A DNA stretch of 64,000 nt from Collybia mongolica (GCA_013420905.1 JAAXNY010000013.1:124001-188000), one strand, 5' to 3'; counted from the stretch's first letter, positions 20,929 through 32,400 are shown. Notes: a model not told the origin generated them from the sequence alone. Numbers and translations are program-made.

Positions 20929-23608
20929 GAAACCTAAGGACATCACCGGTATGCAGGACAAGACCATGCCCGACGATGTCCACAACATGGTACACCGCTT
21001 CATTGACCTCGAAGCACAGGTGGACAACGAGGGGGAGGACGATCTCTTTGGAGAGGAGCCAGGACTTGGTATGCCAATCTACCCATTCAGATTCAAAGCA
21101 CGTTAATACCAACCCATTTTACAGATGACTTCATTGACGATGAGGTCAACGAGGACAACGGGCAGTCAGGCAGTGCACCAAGACCGTCAACTTCCGCCAA
21201 CAGCCCTCTCAACAATGATGACAAATTTGATAAATTTATTCATGGGATAATGAGACGATCACGGGCAAGTCGTGAGGAGGAGTTGGATGGGGACAGTGAT
21301 ATGGAGGGGAACGATGAAGATGATTATTATTATCGCCTTGCAAACGGATACTTTTCTAATGAAGGCATGCCAAAACCCCGCAATCCGGACAAGGAACAAC
21401 CCCCAGTCAATGAAGGCCTTTCAAGACACCCTGGTCTGGATGTGGAACGACTTCCAACAGGCGAAGACAGCCCATTAATGAGAGTCCGTTGTGTGGTGAG
21501 CATCAGTACCTGCATCTTACTGATACTATGACTGAGACTTGACGCAATGTATTCTAGGAGGGGAGGGAAAGAGACGCCGTTTCCTTTCTCCTCAATAATA
21601 CAGACTCTCAACATCGGCTCAGATCAGCATTTTGTCGAGATTCCATACATGGCTGGTTCTACATCGAGGGCACAATGAATGCCGACCTTTTAGCCCTTCT
21701 AAAATCATCACCCTCAATTTTTTGCCCTCGGGATGGTATTATGGGGGTGAAGCTGGGGGAATGGGTGTCTCTGTTGAATTTAAGGCATTCTGAAGAGACC
21801 CCTTCTGCTGGAGGTTGGGTCACGATTTGTAGGGGGCTCTACAAAGGGGATGTAGGATATGTTTCCTCAGTAGAGAATTGGGGAAAACTGGAAGTCCTGC
21901 TGTTACCTCGCCTCCCTCCCCTTCAAGACGGAGATTCCTCCAAGAAAAGGAAACGAGGTACCCTCCGCTCTGAGCCGGGTTTGTTTGACGATGAAAAACG
22001 GGACCAAATCATCAAAACTCACCCCAGAGTCACTATCGTCGACAGCAAAACTATGGGCCATTTTGCTGCTTTCGGTCGCAAATTTGAATTTTTCCTTGAA
22101 CGCAGAACTTATGGCTTTGGTTCGGTATTGTGTATCCCCATTTCCTTACAAAGCAAGATGATGGACTTGTTTCTATGCTGTCCTCACCCTGAAATCAAAA
22201 GTGCATGATTCCCATGCCCTTCAGAATGGCAATTTTTTGAAGGCGAACAGGTGGTCATAAAGGAATCCTCTAAGAGGGGTATCATCCAGTCTGTCGGTAT
22301 TGATTTGGCAGAGGGGGAACTAGAAATGGGGGAGGGTTTACACATGGTCCTGTGGTCCAATATGTGGAAGTACATCGCTCATGGCCATTTCGCAGAAGTA
22401 ATCAGTGGGGCTCTCCAAGGGGAAAAGGGATGGGTAGTTGAGGTGACGGAGGAATATGTCTACATTGTTGAACGTCTTGAAACACAAGGACCGCAGAGTT
22501 ACATCAGTCCAAACTCCCTCAAGGTAAAAACTTAAGATATTATGCCAGTCACATTGTAATTTACTTTTAAACAGCCACTCGAAGTCCATAGGAACTGGGT
22601 GAAAGTAGTTGACCCTCCAATAATACTCCACAGTCAACCACCAACATTGAGTAACATACCAACTGTCCCAATTAGACATGAGGAAGTTCCCTGGATAGGG
22701 CTTGAGGTTTTGGTCATCAAAACAGGACATGCAATGAAGGGTTCTTGTGCAGTAATCAAAGATGTTCAACTCTCGAAAACTACACTCAGTGGACTCTGAG
22801 TAACTGTTCAATTTATTCACTTGAATCCTGCACATCCATTCAGTGGCAAAGTTCTGGACTACAATGATGTTGTAGAATCTTCGTAAATATTATATTCTTC
22901 TTCATATCCATTATGAGCTAATTTCTCCCCCAAGGTCTCGCCTCAGATTAAACGAATTCGCCCCACCCAAGAACAAATTATTTGTCCCCCTCCCAGGCCA
23001 TGTTGCCAAATTCCCCCCTCCCCAGGAACCTGCCGCGGCTGCCACTACTGCAGCAGTGGGGGGGAGCACGCCCATGCCTGACTTTCACCACTTGACACTG
23101 GCCTGGAACCCCTCATCTCGAATGCCTGATGTAGGATCCTCCTCTCAAGCCTCCCCTCCACCAACTATATCACAACAGCAGGGACCTGCTCACCCATTAT
23201 TAGATCCACGGCTTATTGATATTAAATTAAAGGTGTTGGTTACAGGTGGGCAATATCAAGGTAAAGAAATGGTGGTCTCCGTAGTGCGGATAGAGGGAGC
23301 ATTATCAGTCCGGTTCAACCACTACAAAACATGGATCCTTGCCTCCAGGAGACCTCACACCAAAACGTCCCAATCCTGCACGTGATAACGGATTGTTGGT
23401 CGTAGTTGAAGGTGACCACCTGGGCCAATATGTCTGCCGAATTCACCATCGTTACGAGAATGGCCAGCCAATTATGATATTGGCTGTCATCAACCGGACT
23501 GAGGGAGGCCACGAAACACTTTCGGGGGATCATTTGGAACTAAGCCCTGATGTACTCTGCATTGGCCATGAAACCAAAGAAGAAAAGGCACAAATGAGGG
23601 AACAATGA
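20929..23608 (+). pseudogene. Spt5-like gene (NGN + KOW domains) inside the CACTA element
   Basis: Exons are 20929-21068, 21125-21495, 21558-22523, 22575-22882 and 22935-23608, with matching phases at every junction. A further 5' exon may end near 20813. After an acidic N-terminus (EEPGLDDFIDDEVNED) comes an NGN-like domain (VRCVEGRERDAVSFLL ... FCRDSIHGWFYIEG). KOW-type segments follow (CRGLYKGDVGYVSS; FFEGEQVVIKESSKRG; WIGLEVLVIKTG; VTGGQYQGKEMVVS; VVVEGDHLGQYVCR). This is the domain order of transcription elongation factor Spt5, which binds RNA polymerase II with Spt4. The copy is broken by TGA at 22206 and 22797 and by a one-base insertion near 23338. Its position between the transposase and the element's other end makes it cargo or a core accessory gene. 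Confidence 0.75.
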
Positions 23609-23717
23609 CTGCTCTTTGAAAGGATGCTCGTAAAACTCGCGCGAAATAATTAACAGGCATTACTTTCAATTTTGCATATACCTTTTGGGACTCTACTGCG
23701 TCACATGTATATACACA

Positions 23718-25860
23718 TCATAATTTTTGCCGTTTTCCCTGCTCATCGTCCCTTCTACTCGATTTACGTCTCCGTTTTTTGCTCTTTACTTGTTCCTGGA
23801 AGTTAAAATTGAATACTGGATTGATTAAGTTGCCACCTTCGACACAGATCTGAATAATAAACTTTGTTGTCAATTAATAAGATACAGTGGCTCAAAAAAC
23901 TGCCCCAATGTTTGTACATTTTTGAAAGATCAATATGGTATGAAGTGCTGACATAAGCAGGGGACCTGGGGTAATTATGTAAGATACTATGACATCGTGG
24001 GTTTCCAATGGACCCTGGATCATGTGATTTGGATCAATATCCATTAAGCTATAAGCCAAACAAAATGGTTACTTATTGGGGCAGTTTTTTGACCCTTATC
24101 TTATTTTCCATTATTCTGGCATTTATGATCCAATGCAAGAACATTATGGACTGTGGGAAGAATAAACAATGTCATGTGACTTTATTTGTATCAATTTGAC
24201 ATGTTGGAATTGGTTCAATCATCTTCTTGACCTCTTACCACCATCATGAAAGCCATTTCTACTGCTCAGCACAATACTGTTGTTTCTCTCCTCAATGAGG
24301 GCTATTCTCAGCATCAAATCAAGGAGAAAACTGGTCTAGGGAAGGGTACCATCAGTAGGATCAGCAAAGATGTGGATGGAAACAAAGAAAACAACCTTGG
24401 TGGCCGCCCCTCCAAGCTGTCTGTTCGTGACAAACAGTCAATTATTCGTCAAATCAAGTCAGGGAAGCTTGATAATGCAGTTCAGGCTACCCAATTCATC
24501 AATGGCATCATCCCCAATCCTGTCACACCCCAGACAGTCAGAAATGCACTCAAGGAAAATCAATTTTATGCTGCTACAAAGAGGAAAGCTCCTCTTCTCA
24601 AACGAGCCCATCGCATCCGGCGTCTCCAGTTTGCAAAATATCATGAAAGCTGGACTGTGGAGGACTGGAAAAGGGTTCTATGGACAGATGAGACCAAAAT
24701 CAATAGGATTGGGTCAGATGGAAAGGTTTATGTCTGGAAACAAAGGGGAGAACCACCATCTGATAGAACAACATCACCTACTGTCAAACATGGAGGAGGA
24801 GGAAACCTCATGGTATGGGGTTGTATGGGGTGGAATGGAGTGGGAAAGCTCATAGAGGTGCAGGGGAACATGGACAAGGTTCAATACTGTGAAATTTTGG
24901 AGAGTGGAGTTCAGGAAAGTTTTGAGAAGTTGGAAATGGTGGATGGCGAGCGCTACTTTCAGCAAGATAACGACCCCAAACACACATCTGGACTGGCCAC
25001 ACAGTGGTTTGAAGACAACAACATTCAAGTCCTTGGCTGGCCTGCCCAATCCCCTGACATGAATCCAATAGAACACCTTTGGGAACATCTCAAGCGCCGT
25101 CTTAAAGAATATCCGACACCACCCAAAGGAGTACATGAGTTGTGGGATAGATTGGCTGAAGAGTGGGGTGAAATTCCACCAGAGGTATGCCAAAACCTGA
25201 TAGAAAGTATGCCCAGGCGGATACAAGCAGTTATAAAGGCAAAAGGTGGTCATACAAAGTATTAGATAGAAAATTAATAGAGGGTCAAAAAACTGCCCCA
25301 ATGAGTAATCATTTTGTTTGGCCTATAGCTTAATGGGTTTTGATCCAAATCACATGATCCAGGGTCCATTGGAAAGCCACGATGTCATAGTATCTTACAT
25401 AATTACCCCAGGTCCCCTGCTTATGTCAGCACTTCATACCATATTGATCTTTCAAAAATGTACAAACATTGGGGCAGTTTTTTGAGCCACTGTACTGTCG
25501 GAAACTGGTTATGTGAGTCAATTCACATACCTTCCCCTCCAATGGGTTGATAGTGTTGATATTCACCTTACACTCTTCAGGGACTATGTCTGCCTCCGTC
25601 TCAATATCACCTAGGTAAGAGTTTTTCCTTCAGCATCATGTGGAGTTAGATTATTGCTTACTGTTATCCTTGGGTACACTGGATCCATGGCTTGAAGATT
25701 CAGACTTGCAAAGCTCCGTAAACCAGTTTCTATTTTCCAATAGACCAAGTTGATTCTCCGGTGAGCAAGGACCAAAGAAAGCACGATCAAATGGTCCACA
25801 GTCTGATTCAGTCTCAGATTCCGTTGTGCTTTCCACAACGTGACCAGAAACATCATCATT
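23718..25860 (-). CDS. Unknown gene with basic C-terminus; mariner in its intron
   Basis: Exons on the minus strand are 25860-25662, 25610-25531 and 23849-23718, in phase with one another. A first exon further right is not resolved; one candidate starts at an ATG near 25975 and is off by one base in an A run. The encoded part is acidic and Ser/Glu-rich (ESTTESETESDCGPFDR), then NPLEGK joined to ICVEGGNLINPVFNF, and ends with a likely nuclear localisation signal (KSKKRRRKSS) before the stop at 23718-23720. The last intron holds the complete mariner 23885-25492. Without it the intron is about 70 nt. The gene is convergent with the Spt5-like gene, 109 bp apart. I do not recognise the protein. 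Confidence 0.5.
23885..25492 (+). mobile_element. Tc1/mariner-type transposon, apparently intact
   Basis: The 1608-bp element has ends CAGTGGCTCAAAAAACTGCC and is flanked by TA (23883-23884, 25493-25494). The terminal inverted repeats are long, about 200 bp, and each ends internally in a second copy of the TTGGGGCAGTTTTTTGA motif. One uninterrupted transposase gene fills the middle. It sits in an intron inside the CACTA element and is the youngest-looking insertion of the stack. Confidence 0.93.
24246..25265 (+). CDS. Tc1-like transposase, DD34E
   Basis: The 339-residue frame is uninterrupted and starts MKAISTAQHNTVVSLLNEGY. An N-terminal helix-turn-helix (GYSQHQIKEKTGLGKGTISR) is followed by a GGRPSKLS linker typical of Tc1 proteins and a second DNA-binding region. 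The catalytic residues are present: Asp in RVLWTDETK, Asp in YFQQDNDPKHTS, and Glu in SPDMNPIEHLWEHLK, with 34 residues between the second Asp and the Glu. It cuts and reinserts the element at TA sites. Length and motifs fit the family. Together with the well-preserved inverted repeats this copy could still be active, in contrast to every other element around it. Confidence 0.95.
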   Translation: MKAISTAQHNTVVSLLNEGYSQHQIKEKTGLGKGTISRISKDVDGNKENNLGGRPSKLSVRDKQSIIRQIKSGKLDNAVQATQFINGIIPNPVTPQTVRNALKENQFYAATKRKAPLLKRAHRIRRLQFAKYHESWTVEDWKRVLWTDETKINRIGSDGKVYVWKQRGEPPSDRTTSPTVKHGGGGNLMVWGCMGWNGVGKLIEVQGNMDKVQYCEILESGVQESFEKLEMVDGERYFQQDNDPKHTSGLATQWFEDNNIQVLGWPAQSPDMNPIEHLWEHLKRRLKEYPTPPKGVHELWDRLAEEWGEIPPEVCQNLIESMPRRIQAVIKAKGGHTKY

Positions 25861-26270
25861 CTACAGCACACAGTGGGTAGGGGAAGTGTCTGGAGGGTTG
25901 GGTGAGGCCAGTGGCCATTACGTTGTGATATTTTTTTGAGTTCCAAGGTCCTTTATATGTTTATTTGTGCTCATGCCCCAAACCCCAACAGTTCTACCCA
26001 AGTACAGTTATAGATCCGGAATCCAAAGCTAGTCAGATTATAGAAATCCCTTTGCCCACCCCAAAGCCTGGAACCCATTTTTTTTTCTTTTTCATCCCCT
26101 GTGCGAATTAATTTGAGCTCGGTTCTGTTGTCCTTGGGGACGGAACCTGCTCCACCTCAAATTTAAAAGAACCCTCTTTCTCTGTGTCTCCAGCATCCTC
26201 ATTCGCTCAGTCTGCCTTTCTTCACCTTTGCCACCAGCTCTTTCTCCAATGCACCCTTTTCCATAAAACT

Positions 26271-26815
26271 ATGGCTAAGTCTACCGCATTTCAAAAAGCG
26301 AAGCAATCTCGCAAGGTGCATTGTCTTCGGGCTCATCCTCCAGCATCTCCTCATTCGCTCAGTCTCGCCTTTCTTCACCTTTGCCACCAGCTCTTTCTCC
26401 AATGCACCCTTTTCCATAAAACTATGGCTAAGTCTACCGCATTTCAAAAAGCGAAGCAATCTCGCAAGGTGGCATTGTCTTCGGGCTCATCCCAGAGAGT
26501 TAAATTTTCAAATGGAAACATGTTACCTATTATTACATTTTGTTTCACCAGGTACACGGATAAATACATCAGAGGCAATGGCAATGGAAGCAAAAATGAA
26601 GAAAATGAAAGGTATTACTTTTTTTTTTGCATACTTCCTATACCATACTAACGTGACTAGCTGAACTCGTAGCTCTTCGCAAAGCTGCCCATGCTAAAGA
26701 ACAGCAGAAGAATGTCATACCACGCCCACCGCACGGCGTCGCAGGGAACGGATTCAATCTCCAGGCTGAAATGCAACTCCAAGATGATTCCGATTTATAC
26801 AAGGCCATTCGTGTA
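26271..26815 (+). CDS. Small gene with duplicated start region (uncertain)
   Basis: A block containing ATG and MAKSTAFQKAKQSRKV occurs twice, at 26271 and 26424, 153 bp apart. Downstream, a segment EAMAMEAKMKKMK spliced over 26616-26680 to ALRKAAHAKEQQKNV would give a helical protein ending near a GTAAGT donor at 26815. The link between the first exon and this part is not resolved (the phase does not fit). It lies near the right end of the CACTA element, where these elements often carry a DNA-binding protein gene. That assignment is only positional. Confidence 0.3.
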
Positions 26816-27019
26816 AGTTTTACTTCTTAAAACCCTTTGCTCCAATCTTTTTTTACAAGTAATAGTGCTGCGTTCGTAGTTTAGTTGGTAATGCAGGCCT
26901 TAACTACTCAGTTGTTTGGCACAGGCAACCTACAGTAGTCATTAGTCAAATCATCCGCATGGTAAGTCTTTTCTTTGCTGCTTTGTTACTCATTTAAATA
27001 GGTGAGGACCAGGAGGATG

Positions 27020-27717
27020 AGGAAGGGAATGAATCAGAAGCCTACTAATCATTAGAATATTGTTAAATGTTGAATCACACAAATTTAAACATCTATAAGA
27101 GGATGAAATATCCAAATAAAAATGAGTGCATTTCAACCTTTCAATGGATGAAAAGTTAGTACTACTTTCATCCAAAAACAATCCAGTAAAATGATGAAAA
27201 AGAGGATGAATTTAAGTGAGGAAAATGGGATGAATTCGAACATATGGTTTTCATCTCTCATAAAATGCCAGTATTTTTGCCCTTAATAGTATGAAATTCA
27301 TCCCTCATGTAAGACTTGCAAGGGTGTTATTTCTGCCCTTAATAGTATGAAATTCATCCCCCATGTAAGACTTGCAAGGGTGTTATTCTCACCCCTTATT
27401 AGTATGAAATTCATCCTTTTTGAAAGGTTAGTATAGCACCCTTGATAGTAAGAAATTCATCCCATGAGGGTGAATTATGAGGGGTATGAATACGGACAAA
27501 TTTCGCATGAAATTCATCCATCAAATTATACCTTAAAGGGGGGTTTTCCCTCCATTTTTCCCCCTACAGGGGGTGTGTTTTCAAACATCTTTGAGATGAA
27601 ATTCATTACATTTTAGGATTGTTAATTGAATGAATTTCATATTTTTAATGTATTATTTCTCTTATTTAAGAGGATGAAACACAGGGTTGAATTTCATCTA
27701 TTCTCAGTTTCACAGTG
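27020..27717. repeat. CACTA right terminal and subterminal repeats
   Basis: About a dozen ATTCATCC/GGATGAA motifs occur between 27040 and 27700, followed by the CACAGTG end. A G/C hairpin (CCCCCTACAGGGGG, about 27561-27575) parallels the one at the left end. Confidence 0.7.
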
Positions 27718-28174
27718 GACATGTTTATTTGAAAGGTGTTGGAGCGGTTGGGCAATGCAAATAGCAAAGAAGTTTAGAAATGGGCTGTAAAGTCCAAATT
27801 GTCTAAAATGTAGCAAAAGCGAGAGCCTTTTAAAATCCACAACCCTGCATTGCAAAGCTCTAAAGGATGAGCAGGAGCACTGATCTCTTGCTGAAGTGTC
27901 AGAAAGATAATGAAAGAAATGCTCAGATGACTGAAATATCTGCAAAGCAATGTCTGAATGTCAAGTACTCTCTCAGGAGAAATATACAACTGTCACAATC
28001 CTGATGGAAAGTAGACCTCTAGGCTTGATCCCGACATTGCATGCCTACCTGTCTAAAAGCAGGAACCATTGTGACCTTGTACTGGATGGTTAGATGCATG
28101 CAGACCCGAAGTATTGGACCAACATGCCAGCAAACAGAGACTGAGGACAGTCTACATTTGTGGTGTGGGGGAGA
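27718..28174 (+). mobile_element. R1 #2 internal region before the LTR
   Basis: Matches the reverse complement of 645-1101 in R1 #1. It begins with the GAC duplication left by the CACTA element and contains, on the minus strand at 27720-27722, the displaced start codon of the antisense gene. It ends with the polypurine tract GGTGTGGGGGAGA before the LTR. Confidence 0.7.
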
Positions 28175-29368
28175 TGATAGGGCCCAAAATTGTTTGCACT
28201 TATAAAGTCAACAAGTAAGGCTATTAGTATCATTTCCAATAACCAAGTAAACGGTAATAGAGGATTAGAGTCAAGCTCCAAGATGGCTAATCAGAGTGAA
28301 CTAGTCTAATGGGTAATACACTATCAGTACAGAGGACTATGAGTACAGCCTATTACTAGTCCTATTCACCATGCCTGGTTACAACCCTGGTATCTTAATT
28401 CATAAGTAACCTTTGTAGTATGATATCATTAGTCCAGGGATCATCATTAATAGGAGAAGTAATTGTAAATTCAGGACTTGCACAACCTGAGCCTAGTCAG
28501 GGGCACTTGGTGTTAACTACCTGGAAGAAACAGGACACCATAAATAACAACCAGAATGATCAGGAGAAGTAAAAGACAGTGCCACGCTGTTTTAAATAAC
28601 CAAGCGCATGGCCGAGCATTGATAAGAGCTTAGCCAGCTCTTTTGATATTGGCTAAGTAACAAGTAACAACATAATTGGCACATATAGCATGCGTTCCAA
28701 GTCATAGAGGATGAGTCAGCAGTAAAAACAAGATCCTTGGCACAGGGGAGCACTGTTCCATATAAAATTTACAATTCCTTATGATATTTAGTTTGTACAC
28801 TATAAATAGACTGTAGATAAGTAGTGCAAAGGGAAGGAATCTTGCCCCCACTTTACACTACTATAGGGTATACAAATCATATTTGTTGAAACACTATTGC
28901 ATGCATGAATTAAGGATTGGATTGCTTCAAGTTGTCTTGATTGGAATTGTTTCAAAGCATTTGATTGAAGAGATCACAGAATTGAAGAGTCCAGTTCATT
29001 TGGAACTTAGTACCCGCATTGTCCATTGGAATTGCTAGGCACTTGGCCTTTAGTGCACTTGGCACTGTTTGTTTTAATAAGTCACTTGGACTTATAGATC
29101 CGCTTGGGATCATTAATAATTGAATGTACACTTGGTACTCAGTCTATTGGATCAAAAGATATTATAAAAATATACCTAGCAAGCCTTAAACTTGTGTTAG
29201 GGCTTTGTCCGAATCAAACCCATTGAGGGATCAGTGAAAAAGGCCTTGACTAGTACTATTAAAAACTTAGTGCTTCCAAGCACTTGAACCCAAACTCAAA
29301 CAGGCGATTCCTACTGTTTGTGTGTTGATCATTAGATTTGGTGTGTGTGTGTAAGAGATTACATTACA
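28175..29368 (+). repeat. R1 LTR, full length
   Basis: Runs from TGATAGGGCCCAAAATTG to ATTACATTACA, about 1.19 kb, with TG...CA ends. It is preceded by R1 3' internal sequence and followed by about 40 bp of R1 5' internal sequence (TAGCATCAGCACACTTATAG), which is unusual for a single insertion. A short GT repeat lies at 29338-29352. Confidence 0.65.
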
Positions 29369-29410
29369 TAGCATCAGCACACTTATAGCCCAGGAGCCCC
29401 CTTTCACTGG
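29369..29410 (+). mobile_element. R1 5' internal fragment
   Basis: About 40 bp shared with the leader of R1 #1 (complement of 10525-10565). The match stops near 29410, where Gypsy-2 sequence begins. Confidence 0.55.
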
Positions 29411-32400
29411 GTCCCAAGTCACTCAAACTCCAAGTGGAAGTACAAACCACCAACACCAGTGAGAACCTTGCAACAACTGTGCTCCTGGCACAACCAAGAA
29501 GTGGACTGGCAGACAAACAAGGTGAAGATGAGCCAATGCCCAGTGAAGTGCTGCACCAAAGCCAAGGTGGAACAATGGGAGAAGCACACAGAGGCTTACG
29601 ACATTCAAGCCATTTGTGCAGGACCCCTTCCATCCACTTTCAATGACCTCCACAACATCCCAGACTTGTCACAAGATTCCAATGACTCTGACAATGATGC
29701 CAACCTGCCCACAAACCCAACCAATGAGCCAATTGAGAAAGGTGATTGGATTTTTGTTGTGCACTTTGGTGGTGAATCCGAAGAGATTCGCACAACAGCA
29801 AACATCTTGCAATGACTTGCTGAAGCCTTCTACAAAAACTCCAAAGCTAAATTGTTCCATGATGCTGCACCTGACTACCTAAACAACTACAAGGATGTCT
29901 TCTCTAAAACCTTGTTTGATGCACTACCAGAGTGCAAGCCATGGGACCATGCAATTGAACTTATCCCTGGTGCAGAAAACAAGTCATGCAAGGTCTCCCC
30001 ATTATTGGTTGCAGAACAGGAGGAGTTGGACAAGTTCCTGGAAGAGAACCTTGCATCAGGTTGGATCCAACCATCCAAATCACCAATGGCTGCACAATTC
30101 TTTTTTGTCAAAAAGAAGGATGGCAAGCACTAACCTGTCCAAGACTACCATGTTCTCAACACAATGATGGTGAAGAACAAGTACCCACTTCTACTCATCT
30201 CCAACCTCATCAATCAACTATGCAGAGCCAAGTATGTACTTCACAAAGCTGGTTGTGCAATGGGGGTACAACAATGTCTGCATCAAGGAAGGTGATGAGT
30301 GGAAAGCCGTGTTCTGCACAAACCAAGGACTCTATGAGCCACTTGTTATGTTCTTTGGCCTGACAAACAGCCTGGCAACCTTCCAGACAATGATGAACAA
30401 CATCTTCCATGACCTCATCATGGAAGGTATGGTATGTGTGTACCTGGACAACATCCTCATCTACATGCACACCTGGGAAGAACACCAATGTGTATTAGCT
30501 TTAGTCATGGAATACTTGCAGCAGCACAAACTCTAAGACAAGTGCAAGTTTGAGCAAATGTGCATTGAGTACCTCAGCCTCATCATCCCAGAAGGACATG
30601 CTGAGATGGACCCAATCAAGGTTGCAGGAGTTGCAGACTGGCCAAAGCCAATGAACAAGAAGCAAGTGCAGTCATTTCTTGGCTTCATGAACTTCTACCA
30701 GTGTTTCATCTGCAATTTCTCACATCACATGTGCCCACTCTTTGATCTCACTGGAAAAGATGCACCATGGGTATGGGGGGAAGCACGGCAAGAGGCATTC
30801 AATGAACTCAAATGTGCAGTCACATTGCAACCAGTCCTTGCATTTGCCAATGACAACTGACCTTTCCACATTGAAGCCAACAGCTCTGACTTTGCAATGG
30901 GCACAGTTCTATCACAACTCAGTGCGGAAGATGACAAGTGGCACCTGGTTGCATTCCTCTCCAAAAGCCTGAACACAGTAGAGCGGAACTATGAGGTCCA
31001 TGTCAAAGAGATGCTTGCAATCATCTGCACAATGGAGGAATGGTGTCACTACCTGGAAGGTGCATGACATGATTTTGAGGTCTGGACCAACCACAAGAAC
31101 CTGGAGTACTTCTGCACAGCACAGAAGTTAAATTGGCAACAGGCTCAGTGATCACTTTACTTGTCACACTTCAACTTCTCACTGCACCACAAACCCAGAC
31201 AGAATATGGGCAAGCTGGATGCACTCTCCCAACATGCCAATCATGGCAACGGAAGTGAAGACAACACGGACCTTGTGCTTCTCCAACCGGAACTGTTCAC
31301 AATCCGTGTGCTAGAGGGTCTTGTCATCAAGGGCAAAGAACATGACATTCTGCATGACATCCGAAGGGGAAATTGGGAAGGTGCATACAAAGATGTGGTT
31401 GCATTAGCAGCAAAAGGACTTAAGAGCTTATCCAGCAAGTCACTTTGCAGTGCAGAATGGCATGAATTGCAGGAACTACTCTTCTTCCAAGATCACATCT
31501 ATGTGCCAAAGAATGCCAACCTCCACCAATGAATCATTGAACAGCACCATGACACGTGCACCACAGGGTATGCATGCTGGTGGGAAACATTGGAACTGGT
31601 TTCAAGGAACTACTGGCAGCTGCAAATGTTGCACTACATTGGCAAGTATTGCAAGACATGTGATCTGTGCCTGCAGACAAAGGCACAGAAACAGCCACCA
31701 ATTGGTGAACTCAAGCTGCTCCCAATACCAGAAGGCCAATGGGACGTTGCAAGTGTGGACTTCATTGTGGAACTGCTGGAGTTGCAAGGATATGATGCAA
31801 TAATGGTGGTCAAAGATTCAGTCAGAAAGCATGCACATTTCATTGAAACTCACACCACAGTCACAGCACTCAGAGCTGCACAACTCTACCTTCAAAATGT
31901 CTGGAAACACCACAGACTTCTGAAGGCAATGGTCTCCAATCAGGGCTTGCAATTCATTGTTGAGTTCACGCATGAACTATATCAGCTGCTTGGTATCAAG
32001 TTATTGGCATCCACCACCTACCACCTGCAGACCAACAGACAGACTGAGTGCTTTAACCAAGAGTTGGAGCAGTACCTCCACATGTTTGTGAGTGAGCAAC
32101 AGGACAACTGGACCAAGCTGCTCCCCCTCACCAAATTCCAGTACAACAACCACATCCACACCTCAACAACACTTGCCCTTCCTCCTGGACACTGGACAGC
32201 ACCCACACATGGGCTTTGAGCTGCAGGCCATGCCATCGCTTTTGGAAATGGTCAATGAGTTCCATGATCAGATGAAGTCCACACTAGAGGAAGCCAAGGC
32301 AGTGCTTGCAAAGGCAAAGGATGACATGGCATTGTACTACAACCAATGACAGAGACCAACACCCAATTACAAGGTCAGAGACATGATGTTCTTAGATGCA

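Larger units (their letters stand above)
16265..27717. mobile_element. CACTA-type transposon, 11.45 kb, with several genes
   Basis: Both ends start CACTGTG (left CACTGTGCACCTG, right complement CACTGTGAAACTG) and are flanked by the 3-bp duplication GAC (16262-16264 and 27718-27720). Copy A of the R1 gene (1090-1105) shows the uninterrupted site, so the boundaries are exact. The subterminal 0.4-0.7 kb at each end is packed with GGATGAA/TTCATCC motifs, as expected for subterminal repeats in CACTA elements. Inside are a Tnp2 transposase gene (minus), an Spt5-like gene (plus), a gene with a basic C-terminus (minus), a small gene start (plus) and a later mariner insertion. The transposase and the Spt5-like gene are both broken, so the element is probably no longer autonomous. 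Confidence 0.88.

Noticed and set aside
24774..25301. 175-codon minus-strand open frame
   Set aside because: It is antisense to the mariner transposase, whose catalytic motifs are in the plus frame.
26872..26935. tRNA-like stretch (GTAGTTTAGTTGGTAATGC)
   Set aside because: It resembles an A box, but there is no B box, no acceptor stem and no anticodon stem.
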